This document shows positions 1 through 10,125 of a DNA stretch of 22,430 nucleotides, piece by piece. How positions within the stretch are numbered: the stretch's first letter is position 1; each line of letters opens with the position of its first letter. Below the pieces are notes generated by a model. The model saw only the letters and a program-made list of their open reading frames with translations, had not been told where the DNA came from and ran no database searches. Where the stretch lies: contig LRSR01006358.1 of the NCBI GenBank assembly GCA_001579985.1, positions 1-22,430 on the forward strand. Direction: 5' to 3'. Position numbers and translations under genes: made by a program. This DNA is from Hypsibius dujardini. Lineage: Eukaryota > Tardigrada > Eutardigrada > Parachela > Hypsibiidae.

Positions 1-45
1 TCAGTCACCGTTGCCTTGCTGTTGAGTCAGTTGAAATGGAGCTAC

Positions 46-470
46 ACTGTAGATCGCGACCCATCCGTGGTGCCTACGTCATCACAAAGTAAAAAGCGAA
101 CATTTTGAATGATTGCAAAAATGTGCAAACCACAAGACCGCACGTTTTGATTGATTGTTTGCAAAGATGTGCGAACCACAAGACCGGAGGTGTCGATTGA
201 TTGATTGCGAAAGCAGTTCACGGTTACATATTTCATCCTTCCTTTCTGCGATCAGTCCATTGATTTGCGCTCGTTTTTTGCGTTTTCTTTACCATTTAAA
301 AAAAATGAGTCGTCGTAATTGCTACACCGAAGAAGAAGGAGAAAGGACCAGCGATTGGGGAGAAACAAGCGCTTGATTGATCGATTGAAGCGTAACAGTT
401 GTTTTTGCCCACCGGGTCTGATTTACTGGGGGGTCCAAAAAGTAGCACGGATGGGTCGCGATTCTACAGT
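46..470. mobile_element. Possible MITE bounded by 24/25-bp inverted repeats
   Basis: The left arm at 46-69 and the right arm at 446-470 are reverse complements of each other except for one extra base in the right arm (core tcgcgacccatccgtg). They enclose about 376 bp with no coding capacity, including GATT-rich sequence. This is the shape of a non-autonomous inverted-repeat transposon. No clear target-site duplication is seen just outside the arms, so the boundaries are uncertain. Confidence 0.4.
111..205. repeat. 46-bp imperfect tandem duplication
   Basis: The block atgtgcaaaccacaagaccg at 121-140 recurs with one change at 167-186. Both copies are preceded by a gattg-containing segment and followed by GATT runs. 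It lies inside the putative inverted-repeat element. Confidence 0.7.
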
Positions 471-924
471 ACATGTACCACATGGACCACAAACCAGCCA
501 ACAATCCACTTGAATTATATTCAGAGGGAGCGGGTTAGAATACAAGATAGATTTTAAAAAAAACATTAAAATAGCTTTATTTCTGACAGGGCAAATGGCA
601 AATAAACCTACCGAGCGTTTACAGTTCATTTAGGAAAACATTCGGGTGAGATAGACGCTTTTTTAACAACGTAAAAGCATGACTCGGTAATTTGGCGCTA
701 GGGAGGTTGTTTTGCGCACACTCAAGCAATTTAACGCCAGGCCCACATGTTTAGTCTCACTGTCAGGCCTGGGTCTTCAACGCTTGGCAAACTGAATTAA
801 CTGTCAGCAAACAAAGTGCATAGATCGATTGATTGATTAATATTCTAGAGCAGGCCTGAATTTTTGTTGCTGCAGTTTTCTTCACGCACCCGTTTAATCA
901 CTGCCAGTTTACCACGCCGGAAAA

Positions 925-3900
925 ATGGACCATGGCGACGTCGATCTTCCTCCGCCCGAGTCGACTTTCGCATGGCTCCACCGCATTTGGCGTAGCTCAT
1001 CGGTGTCGTGCCTGCCGGTGGTGTGGTTGTTCCAGCGCATTTTCTCCCTCAAACCGCTCAACTGGCTCGCCTACAACAACGGCCCACAACTCACCGTGGA
1101 AATTGAACTTCGCAAGCAGACAGCCCGTCATCTGCGGCGACTCCATCAGCGGCTTTTGTACGTGGCGCTCCTGCTAATCGGGATGGAGATTCTGCGGCAG
1201 CCGATCCTGTGGTTCTTTGACGCTTTTCTCACAGGTGATTGGAAATTTAATAAAAAAATCCTCCCTATTTTTTTCTATTTTTGAAAGATTTTGTACCCAT
1301 CAGGTCCGAATGCCGGCCTTGAAGGGATTTTCGAAACATTTTGTTAATTGCTGTAATGTACGGACGATTGATTGGCTTCTTGGGTCGACAGATGCTGATG
1401 GATTACTTGTTCATGTCTCCGGCTGGTCGATCCCTTGATTGATTTCATGGATTTTCGCTTTAGAAATTCACGTATTCTTCAACACGGTGGCGGGCATTTT
1501 CTTTCTCTGCAGAGTTTTTATCGCATTTTGAGCATTTTAAAGTTTGAGGTTGACTTCGTTCTTGTCTTTCATATTGCAGTGTGGCTGTTTGATTGCTTAT
1601 CGCGACCGCCCACAAACTAGTTCATTGATTGATGGTGAATAATTGCCATTTCATCGAAGGATTGATTGATTGAATCTGTAGATGGACTTTGATTGCTCGT
1701 GTATAATGTACAGTACGTACCGTCGTGTTATTCAAATTAATTCAGATATTGATTTAAAACATCCAAATGAGACTTTTTATTGTTCGCCAAATGACTTTTA
1801 ATTTAATTTAAAATCAGACTTTAAAATCTTGATTTGATGTTCCTGTTTTTGTCCCTTTCAGACAGCCTTCCATCACCCTTGTTCAACCGAAATATCTACG
1901 CCTTATTGTTTTACCTCATTTACGGCGTCGTCCTCCTCGCCGTCGCTCTGTTCGCCATCGAAATCATCAAGTTCTCACTGGTACCCGCGTTGCAAGTCAC
2001 CCTTTCCGTATTGGAAAGCCACCATGCCGCGGATCTCTGCAACACTGCACTCTTTGCCGTTGCCCAAAAGCCGGTTGAAGATCCCCGAGACGAATTTGCG
2101 CGACGACTCCGGTCTCGGCAAACCTTCCGACACGAGGCGGACCAGAGTATCGCTGAACGGACGGCGGCGTCGGTGGTGGATCCGACGTGTATCGGCGATT
2201 CCAGTCTCTTCTTGCGGACCACCCCTCACCTGCAGTCGTACGCTGCCGGATCGTCCTTTCAACGCCAGCCATCCAACGTCTTTGGCGGACGAACCAGCCC
2301 GAGCCGTTCGTGGAACGACTCGTTGAATAGATCACTGAATCGGTCGATGGGCGGGGGATCCGGTCACTCGTCAAAGTCCAGCAGCCCTTCGGTGGTTCTC
2401 GCTGCTCAAGACTGGGACCCGCTCGATCGTATGTACAACTCACTGTAGCGATCGAATCAGACGCCAAATTCACAGTACATCAAATTTCAAATCAAATAGT
2501 TTAAATTTTACCAAATCAAGCCGGTCTTTTTGCCGTCTGATGCCATTCCCAGACGCCAGTGCCCTTCGCTTCACTATCTTGTGCCCTTCGCTTCACTATC
2601 TTGTGTGTAGGACAAGAAGTGGACAGCATTTGTGGACAAGACGCGTTGATGAAACTTCTGGCTCAAGAGGATCAGTTCGAGAAGCAACGAAGTACGGCAC
2701 CAATGACAATTTTCACTGAATCACAGGAGAGTTGGTTGGTGCCCTTTCATGCCTCATCGTGTTCGTTCTTTCAGTGTCGCTCAACGATGACGATCGAATG
2801 AATTGGTCGCCGCATGTGCAGGCATTGCGTGAGCAGACCTACCAGACATCCAGCATGTTTCGTATTCCTTCCCCTAAGAAGTTGGCGGAGCAGGCCACAG
2901 AGGCGCAGACTGAGTTGCCACCCACAACTACCATTTCGGAAGAGAAGATCTACCCGGTGGAGGACTACTCGTGGTTGCAGTTGAAGGTCTCGGCTGAAGT
3001 TCTGCATGTGAGTCTTGCACTCGGCCTTACTAACCCCGTTGGATTGCTACGGTACCTGAAGTTTGTCGATTCGGTTCACAGTTATGGACTGAGAACGTCA
3101 GACTCTGGCTCGCTGATACTGTCATGTCTCCCTTGCTGATGCGAATCGATCAAGTCAACGTGAAACTCAAAGAACGCCTGCGGATGGACAATGTCGTCGG
3201 CGGTCAGCTAGCTTACTTATGCAGGTTCATGTAGAAATGGCTGTTTTACCAAAGCCTGTCTTTTGTAGAGACTGCCCCGGACCAGCTCCGACAGATTGCT
3301 CAGCAGTGCCGACAAGACATCCCGGAACTGTTACAAGTGATCCCTTTCCTCGATATCAGTATGCAACAGGATTACGTTGTGAGGCGGTTACGGGGTTAGT
3401 GAGTTGCCTCTTCGAAATCAGTCCCCATTCGTGTATTTTTATTTTAATTATTATATATATAAATATTATATCGTTTTTAATTATGAATTTTTATGGTTTA
3501 TATTTAGAACTATCAAAGGATGGCGTGCTCGGTGATTATTGCTGGAACTCAGGAGCGCCATACGGGGGCCAGCCTTGGCAGGACTTTCTACCAACAGACG
3601 CTGCCGTATGATTGCCATTGTTCCTTTTCGCCAAGTCCATCTTTGCCATGATAGTTTTCGTTCTTGCAGATTGTCATGCACTGTTTTATCACCTTCCTCG
3701 ATGTCCTTCTGCCGCCGGATCCGCATGCTCCAAACTGGCGCAGCTTCTCCCACCGTCATGTACTGCGGAGCCTGAGTATGTGGAAGCAGGAGGACCCGCA
3801 GAAGCCCATGATTCATCAGGCCACATCGAATCCACCGAAGTACGAAGTCCTTCTAAACGGACAGTTCCTGCAAGTGGCTGAGGTAGATGTGACATCTGTT

Positions 3901-4168
3901 TGGGCACTGCTAACTGGCGACAACTCTGACCCTGCTGTCGGGTGAATGAATATGGATCGCTTTTTTAGGGCAAGAATAACGTCTTTCATACGATTCTTCT
4001 CTTTACACGTCTCCTATATCTGCGAGAGAAGGCTGGCCGCGGGTACGTAACGGTCGGGATCGTTTTACTTGATTGAATATTCAAGGCAATTACCGTGTCC
4101 ACAGGTACGCGAATTTGGGAGCTGGCCGTGTGGTCTTCAAGCTTTTCGAATCTTATTACATCCAGTAA
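925..4168 (+). CDS. TMEM209: TMEM209-like nuclear-envelope membrane protein, 10 exons
   Basis: Exons: 925-1234, 1862-2428, 2611-2730, 2775-3007, 3082-3202, 3269-3394, 3508-3605, 3670-3882, 3969-4042, 4105-4168 (stop TAA 4166-4168). All junctions are GT-AG and agree in phase, giving 641 aa (human protein about 560). Two hydrophobic segments (about residues 76-98 and 115-140) match the paired membrane spans near the N-terminus of TMEM209. A Ser-rich linker follows. The C-terminal half carries the family landmarks: LPTDAA followed by IVMHCFITFLD, NPPKYE, and GKNNVFHTILLF. TMEM209 is known as a nuclear-envelope protein linked to the pore complex; that role is carried over by homology. The start ATG has A at -3. 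Exon 2 read through its donor would stop at 2446-2448, so intron retention would truncate the protein after the Ser-rich linker. The 44-bp intron 3 is very short. Confidence 0.9.
1235..1861 (+). other. Intron 1 of the TMEM209-like gene (627 bp)
   Basis: This is the longest intron of the gene. It starts gtgatt and ends cctttcag, and phase 1 is maintained (G plus AC gives Asp). It contains AT-rich sequence and GATT runs (1433-1443, 1661-1675) but no supported gene. Confidence 0.8.
2559..2602 (+). repeat. 22-bp perfect tandem duplication at a 3' splice site
   Basis: The 22-mer at 2559-2580 is repeated without change at 2581-2602. The intron 2 acceptor (ending TAG at 2610) begins eight bases later, so the duplication doubled the pyrimidine-rich tract. 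Confidence 0.9.
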
Positions 4169-4866
4169 ACGCTGATTGTACTCCGCTTTGGCTCCTTATC
4201 GCAGGAAAGTTTTAGATCTCGTGGTCGCCGGGTCACCAGAATCTTCCTTTGATTCTGCGAGGCGACTGCTTTTTTTGCATTTTATCGGAATCTTTGATTG
4301 TATGGCACCGTAAAAAGGAGAGTCGTTGTTTATTTTTTAGCACGATATCGCCCGACATTTTTGAATGAGTCTCGGAAAAAAAGTCGGTTTTGTATTCGAG
4401 CGAATTAAGAAGACAAGTGAGACTTTTGTGAATCCAACCATTCATGAAATAATAAGGATTCACTTCCCTGGACTGGATCTCTGCCTGTTGTATCTTTATT
4501 TATCACTGGTATCACATTATCTACGAGCGTATGACTGGACAGCACGTGGAAATATGTATATTTTTCAGAAAAGGCTGATGACTTTTCCTGATTAGTCAGC
4601 CAGTTTTTGGTCCTTTGTCTGGATCGTGACGATTGTCGATCAAAGGTCTGATCAGGGGACACGATCAGCAGTTTCCTGCTGCCTATCACTAGACAGGTTC
4701 GGCCTGTCACTAAACAGGTTCGCCCGGCGAATCAACAGTTGCCTGCGCGGCATATGCAAACACCCCGAGGCTCATTACTGGCGGAACACTATATGCTCCA
4801 TCAGCTTTAAGAATTGTAGAGACGGTGCTGTTGCAAAGGCAAATGCAACATTATTCGTTTTGAAAA
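4169..4866. other. Intergenic spacer between TMEM209-like and PON-A genes
   Basis: No gene is supported. It includes a 21-bp imperfect tandem duplication at 4684-4704 and 4705-4725 (core cactaRacaggttcg). It must hold the TMEM209-like 3' end and the PON-A promoter, but neither a canonical AATAAA nor a TATA box stands out. Confidence 0.6.
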
Positions 4867-5702
4867 ATGGGTCTCCTCTTGAATTTCTTTTGGTATGGCA
4901 CACTACTGGCCGGCGGAGGATGGCTTTCCTTGCGAGTCCTGTAAGTTCAATGAATGTTACTATAGTCTGTAACTATTGCGGAAGTTCCACCGTCGACTTC
5001 ACCTCGTAGACAATTCCACTGATGCGTATTCTGTACGGTTCTTCTTTTTAGGGAGCACTACGACATATACAAGGTGTTCCACAGCAATGTTCCCGGACCA
5101 TGTCAGTACGTCAAGGGAGTCGGTGAGTGTTCATCGTAGTTTGGGTGTTTTTAGTTTGTTAATGCAAAGCTAGTATATGCGTAATTCGAGGTGATAAAAT
5201 GCCGCGTTTTCCCCATTCAGAGCGTGGATCTGAAGATATTGCCGTACTACCAACCGGCATCGCCATTTTGAGCACGGTATGCTGGATTTCAGTTCTGACA
5301 TCGATCACGGGTGAAAGCAATTTTTATTAGGGTGGCACCTTTGTCCGGCGTTCCGGACAAACAACGGCAACGGAGGGCGCGCTGATGTCGTTTAATCTCA
5401 ACACACCGGATACTGCGGCGAAGGTTCTGAAATTATCCGGATTTAAGGTAAGCAGGTTCATCAAGTGTGCAAGGTCCTCGTACCCATCGTAGTTTGAGAC
5501 AAATTAACGCTTTGAATTATTGCCTATTTTTCCTTGATAGGGCTATCTCAATCCCCACGGGCTAAGTCTGTTTACGGAAGGAGGTACGAATAGACATAGC
5601 AAAGCAAACAGCATATTTTGGAGAAAGATTCACGTTGACAAAGACAAACAGCCAGTCAAACAGACTGTCAAACAGTCTGACAGACAGACAGACAGACAGA
5701 CA

Positions 5703-5796
<94 letters not shown>

Positions 5797-6816
5797 CAAC
5801 GAAGTGTTGAGCTCGGTTTTCAGGTAAAACGTACGTCTACGTGGTCAACCATCCGCCCTTCAGCGAACCTCCTCCGGCCGATACTGTTGTAAAATTCCTT
5901 TGGGATATCGAAAAGGAAAATCTCATTCACCAAAAGACCTTCAGCAGCCCCGAATTTCGAGGGTAAGCATGTGAAAGGCTTAACAGAGTACTCTTTTAGA
6001 GATCGTGAAGAAGCTCTGCTGTATGTTGTGTGGTTTAGATTAAACAATCTCGTCGTGGTTGGACTTGACAAATTCTACACAACGAACTACTTGATGATGA
6101 CGAGTCCAATTCTGAGGATGATTGAGATCCTCTTCTTTTTCCTACCACTGCAGAATGTCGTTTATTTTGACGGCAAGGTGGCTTCAGTCGTTTTGAGCGG
6201 ACTTTATGGAGCAAATGGCATCGATATTTCTCCTGATAGAAAGTATGAATTAACAAAAGTGTGCCCGTGCAACGCGCACACCTGCAACGTGCAACGCGCA
6301 CATGTTCGTATGTTGTTTAATTGGCGATTTTGTAGGTACCTCTACGTGGCCGAAGTCCCCGCCAAACGGGTCAGTTCCTACCGCATCGAAGCACCGACCA
6401 AGCTCGTCCACGTCGACTCCAAACCACTCGGCACTTCTGCGGACAACCTTAACGTGGACCCTGAAACCGGAGACATTTGGACCGGCACTCATCCTCGAGG
6501 TCTGGAACTGATGAAGTACCTTCTAGGCTACACGAATAAATCACCTAGTCAGGTATGAACGGAAAGACCTGCTTTCGGAATACTTTCGCCAATTGGAGAC
6601 ATTATATTTGGACGGTCTCGCGCGTAGGTCCTGCGTATCGGTGTGAAGGACGGACATTTCACCAAGGTGGCGGAAATCTACAGCGATGACGGTTCGGTAT
6701 TGACTGCATCAACCGTTGCCGTGCCGTACAAAGGGAACGTCTTTATTGGAACGGTGGATCACAAAGCTCTCTTCTGCAAGACAACCGGATTGAATGCTAT
6801 TTTGAACCTCAAATGA
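4867..6816 (+). CDS. Paraoxonase/arylesterase PON-A, 9 exons
   Basis: Exons: 4867-4940, 5052-5122, 5221-5276, 5331-5447, 5541-5583, 5824-5962, 6039-6242, 6336-6552, 6628-6816 (TGA 6814-6816), giving 369 aa against about 355 in vertebrate PON. It is a six-bladed propeller, calcium-dependent lactonase/arylesterase by family. Visible residues: Cys42 and Cys357 (family disulfide), Glu53-Asp54 in GSEDIAVLP, His112 in NPHGLS and His130 in VVNHPP (the two active-site His), Asn169, Asn226 in ANGID, Asp271-Asn272 in ADNLNVDPETGD. The N-terminus has a hydrophobic stretch with no obvious cleavage site, as in the retained signal anchor of PON1. Oddities: position 170 is Asn where PON-B and PON1 have Asp (a calcium-site neighbour), and the family GCHP motif is GTHP (residue 286), so substrate range or metal binding may differ. 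The next gene is a paralogue with the same exon lengths. Confidence 0.95.
5681..5798 (+). repeat. (CAGA)n then (CAGG)n microsatellite in PON-A intron 5
   Basis: About six CAGA units run into roughly 23 CAGG/GGCA units with no interruption. The tract lies in the intron between the exon encoding NPHGLS and the exon encoding VVNHPP, about 25 bp upstream of the 3' splice site at 5823. The open frame reading through it is an artefact of the repeat. Confidence 0.97.
6267..6302 (+). repeat. Short direct repeat in PON-A intron 7
   Basis: The 14-mer gtgcaacgcgcaca occurs at 6267-6280 and again at 6289-6302 (period 22). It is inside the 93-bp intron 6243-6335. Confidence 0.85.
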
Positions 6817-7448
6817 AATATTCTTATTCGAAAATGTAATTAATGAACAACGAATCCAGAAGAAGGGCGCGTTATTTGGAAATAAAAGAACAAAATTACC
6901 AGTATTAACGGGGGCAACAGAAAGAGTCAATATTGCCATTACCGTGTGGTAGTAGCATTTCTTGGGCAGTTTTTCTCCTCAATGTGAATAAATAATCAAA
7001 CCTTTCAAAATGAAGCACAGTAACTTAAAATGAAGCACAGTAACTTGAGAACGGGATTGGCAAGACGCATTCAACCTGTTTAATTGCTCAGTACGAGTAC
7101 GAGTACAGTGGCGCCACCACGCTTGCACTGCTGGCTTGTATCGCGCAATCAGCTTTACGCGATAATCACAAACAGGCGGTCATTATTATTCGGAGGTTCC
7201 TTTCATCGTTCGCACTTCGCAGCAACCGATTATCCTTCCATCGAGGCACTCTCCAGCTCAGCTGTGCCTTTCATGGTCGTCGCGCGTTACGTTATCTAGA
7301 CAACATTTTTAGGCGAATTACAGTGGTGGGTATTAGACGCGACACCGAAGCAGTAGGGCAGAGGGGAAAGCCGTGCATGCACCGCAAATGATTGTTCAAC
7401 CCAGCGCAAAATCGCCTTATATTTATTTACCAGAACGGTATTTTTGAA
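6817..7448. other. Intergenic spacer between PON-A and PON-B
   Basis: It holds the PON-A 3' untranslated region and the PON-B promoter region. A 20-bp perfect tandem duplication (aaaatgaagcacagtaactt) lies at 7007-7026 and 7027-7046. No further gene is supported. Confidence 0.6.
6881..6886 (+). promoter_or_regulatory. AATAAA polyadenylation signal of PON-A
   Basis: A canonical AATAAA lies 65 bp after the PON-A stop codon, in AT-rich sequence, on the sense strand. It is the only clean AATAAA I noted just downstream of a stop codon in this window. Confidence 0.6.
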
Positions 7449-9721
7449 ATGGGATTCTTCCTGCGAATATTTTGGTATGGCCTCCTGCTATCGGGTGGAG
7501 GTTGGCTGGCGCATCGGCTAGTGTTAGTTCCCTTTTAAATAATTAGCAATAATATACACACGTGACGTGGCAAAAGCCTTGCGCTGACCGAATTAAGCAC
7601 TTTAACTCGGGGCTGCCAAACGCCGCTGCGGCAAACGAGTGTAATGGCTTAACTCGGTTAGCGCAAGGTTTTTGCCACGTGTATGTGCTTTTTAGTAGTC
7701 TACATTATTTCCGCTCATGTTATGGCCGTCCTCGATTTGACAGTCGTGGCTGCTTTCCCTTAATAGAGAATACAGCGATGTGCACAAAGTGCTTCACGCA
7801 AATGTTCCGGGACCCTGCAAGTTGGTAACAGGAGTCGGTAAGTAAAACTTTTTCACTGAGCAAAATCTGCAAAATTGCTTTGAGTTTTGGATGTCGCTAT
7901 ACGCACATAACGTGGCATGGTACTGTACGTGTGCACTGTTCGTACACAGTATCCGTCCTAATTCCAGCTGGAATTTCAACCATACGATTAAACTTTTAAT
8001 TATGTCACTAGAAAATGGATCGGAGGATATTGATGTGCTGCCGAATGGGATTGCAATTTTGTCAACGGTATGTTTGTACTGGTCTTAATACTGTTTCCGC
8101 CAGTTTTGGTCAACAGAACAGGAAGGAATAGATTCGGCGTACCATTTTACGCTGTAGGGCTTAACAATCCTTCGCCCAACTGGAGACGCGAAAGGGAAAC
8201 CGGGTGCCCTCATATCATTTGACTTCAACTCACCGGACGCTCCTGCAAAAGAACTCAAGATCTCCGGATTCAAGGTTGAGAGGCCGATCTGCCCTTGATA
8301 ACAGAATCTAGGCCGAACGCTCCTGCAAATGTTTTCTCTTACAGGGTAACCTTAACCCGCATGGACTAAGCCTCTATACAGAAGCAGGTACAAAAAGCCT
8401 GGAAATCAATAGACAATAGACAGCCAGACATGCCAGCCAGACATGCCAGTCAGACATGCCAGCCAGACGTGCCAGCCAGACATGCAACCAGACAGACGTG
8501 CCAGCCAGACAGACGTGCCAGCCAGACAGACATGCCAGACAGACATGCCAGACAGACATGCCAGTCAGACATGCCAGTCAGACATGCCAGTCAGACATGC
8601 AGGTCTTGTCTAAGAGAAGAGGAGACGGGTAGTTATTTTTTTTCTCGGCAGGCAAAACATACGTCTATGTGATCAACCATCCTCCCTACAATGAGCCACC
8701 GCCCGTGGACTCAGTGGAAAAATTCCTGTGGGACCTTGAGAAACAGACCCTCACCCATCAAAAGACCTTCACCGATCCGGAATTCATAGGGTAATCCATG
8801 TTGTGCTGAGGTAATCCCGAAGGCTAACGTTTTTCTATCAATTGACAGGCTGAACGACTTGGTCGTGGTGGGACTGGACAAATTCTACATCACCAACTTC
8901 CTCACAATGACGAGCAAAGTGCTAAGAAACATCGAGATGTGGGCGTTCATGTTGCCGATCCAGAATGTCGTATACTACGACGGAACAAAGGGCACCGTCG
9001 TCATTAGTGGAACTTACGGCGGGAACGGAATCAACATCTCACCAGACAAAAAGTGAGAATTCACACAATGTCTATTTCCGTAGAATTTACCGGTACTAGT
9101 GAGCATTCGCACAATGTCTGTCTTTAGTCTATAGTTTACTGGTACTAGTACTTCTGTGCCTGTAATGTCTACCTGTGACCTACCCATCCATCTCATTTTC
9201 GATATATTTGACCTGTAGGTTTATCTATCTGGCCGAAGTCAACGCCAAGCGTGTCAGCTCATATCGAATTGAATCAGCGACCAAACTCGTCCATGTCGAC
9301 TCAAAGTCGCTCGGTACTGCGGCCGATAATCTGGCCGTGGACCCGGAGACCGGCGATATTTGGGCGGGATGTCATCCGGTGATTGTGGAGACTCTCAAAC
9401 TCATATTCGGCTATGCCAAAAAGTCACCCAGTCACGTAAGAGATTGAACGGCGCGGTATAAAGAGTCTACGATCCCGACTGTTAAACATTTTGTGCGGCG
9501 TGAAGTGAGATGAATGGCGGTCTGTCTTTTAGGTGCTTCGAATTGGCGTGAAAGACGGAAAGTTCACAAAGGCCGCTGAAATTTACATGGACGATGGCTC
9601 CGTCTTGAGCGGGTCATCGGTGGCGGTTCCTTACAAAGGCAGCGTCTTAATCGGAACCGTGAACCACAAGGCGCTCCACTGCAAGACAACCGGACTCAAC
9701 GCCATTTTGAAGCTTAACTAA
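7449..9721 (+). CDS. Paraoxonase/arylesterase PON-B, 9 exons
   Basis: Exons: 7449-7522, 7767-7837, 8012-8067, 8158-8274, 8345-8387, 8652-8790, 8849-9052, 9219-9435, 9533-9721 (TAA 9719-9721), giving 369 aa. Exon lengths (74, 71, 56, 117, 43, 139, 204, 217, 189) are identical to those of PON-A, showing tandem duplication. The first exon ends at CTA GT with donor gttagt. This is required for phase 2 and gives the same 74 bp as its paralogues. Family residues: Glu53-Asp54 in GSEDIDVLP, His in NPHGLS and VINHPP, Asn-Asp in GLNDLVVVG, Asn in GGNGINISPD, Asp-Asn in ADNLAVDPETGD, GCHP, and the terminal Cys in ALHCKTTG. All calcium and catalytic positions I can compare with PON1 are kept, so it is expected to be an active calcium-dependent lactonase/arylesterase. 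The N-terminal hydrophobic segment probably anchors it to membrane or lipoprotein. It converges on the channel gene that ends at 10126. Confidence 0.95.
7565..7680. mobile_element. Foldback element (34-bp inverted arms) in PON-B intron 1
   Basis: Arms 7565-7598 and 7647-7680 are reverse complements at 31 of 34 positions (core acgtggcaaaa and ccttgcgct), separated by 48 bp with its own GC-rich short palindrome. It would form a strong hairpin in the pre-mRNA. The shape suggests a small MITE or foldback insertion. No cloverleaf consistent with a tRNA is evident. Confidence 0.7.
8420..8600 (+). repeat. 13-bp minisatellite (cagNcagacatgc) in PON-B intron 5
   Basis: Variable units of the type cagccagacatgc and cagtcagacatgc, interspersed with CAGA tetramers, fill the intron between the exons encoding NPHGLS and INHPP. 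It is in the same intron position as the CAGA/CAGG tract of PON-A. Confidence 0.93.
9055..9149 (+). repeat. 46-49 bp tandem duplication in PON-B intron 7
   Basis: Segment 9055-9100 (starting gagaattc, ending ggtactagt) is followed by a diverged copy at 9101-9149 (starting gagcattc, ending ggtactagt). It lies within the intron 9053-9218. Confidence 0.8.
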
Positions 9722-9780
9722 ATTACCTTCATAACTAAATTACCTCCTTAACTAAATTACCTCCTTAACTAAATTACCTC
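9713..9780 (+). repeat. 17-bp repeat x4 starting across the PON-B stop codon
   Basis: Four tandem units of cttaactaaattacctc (two with small changes) begin inside the last codons of PON-B. The first unit encodes Leu-Asn-stop. Because 17 is not a multiple of 3, the TAA in successive units falls in different frames. Confidence 0.93.
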
Positions 9781-10125
9781 CTAAAGTCAAAGAATCAAAT
9801 CTACTGTACGGTAATTTTCGTTTCAACAGTTTCACACAAAAGCCAAAATATGTACAAGTAACACGACCGAACGGGAAATTAAATCACAGGGTGCTGTAAC
9901 AACCGGCAACCATTCCCATAAAAGGAACAAACTAATCACACACGGGGAAATCAATCAAATAGGAACCAAGTCTAAACAGGCAGCGTGATTGAAACGAACT
10001 CAATGGCAGGATAACTTAAGACGAGACTGAGCATAGGAGAACGGATAGCAACGCTGTGTGAAAGTTGGCACAATAACGACGGTGAGACTTCGATCCGGAG
10101 ATTCAACCACCAGCGTTCGCAGTAA
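9722..10125. other. Intergenic region between convergent PON-B and TRPM2-like genes
   Basis: About 400 bp shared by two 3' ends. After the 17-bp repeat I see only AT-rich sequence with one ATTAAA variant (9878-9883) that could serve PON-B. No TTTATT (AATAAA on the - strand) was found for the channel gene. No other gene is supported. Confidence 0.55.

Larger units (their letters stand above)
1..924. other. Intergenic region upstream of the TMEM209-like gene
   Basis: No coding region is supported here. The short open frames have no recognisable similarity and overlap repeats. The stretch holds a 46-bp imperfect tandem duplication (about 111-205), scattered GATT/TTGA tetranucleotide runs (for example 141-150, 193-206, 372-388, 824-838) and a pair of 24/25-bp inverted repeats at 46-69 and 446-470. 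The promoter of the gene starting at 925 should lie in the right part, but I see no convincing TATA box. Confidence 0.6.

Noticed and set aside
2446-2448. Stop codon ending the TMEM209-like gene after the Ser-rich region
   Set aside because: A donor at 2429 and an acceptor at 2610 restore phase, and the downstream exons encode the conserved C-terminal half of the same family.
4068-4090. Palindrome around ttgaatattcaa as an operator-like site
   Set aside because: It is short, lies inside a TMEM209-like intron, and is of a size expected by chance in AT-rich sequence.
5635-5892. Gln/Ala/Gly/Arg-repeat frame in PON-A intron 5
   Set aside because: The CAGG repeat is intronic: exon 5 and exon 6 of PON-A join in phase exactly as in PON-B without it.
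7565-7680. Possible tRNA or other structured RNA gene
   Set aside because: It is a single long hairpin with no cloverleaf arms or internal promoter boxes that I can see.
8420-8600. Possible CRISPR array (regular short repeats)
   Set aside because: Units are contiguous with no unique spacers, and the region is a eukaryotic intron; it is a minisatellite.
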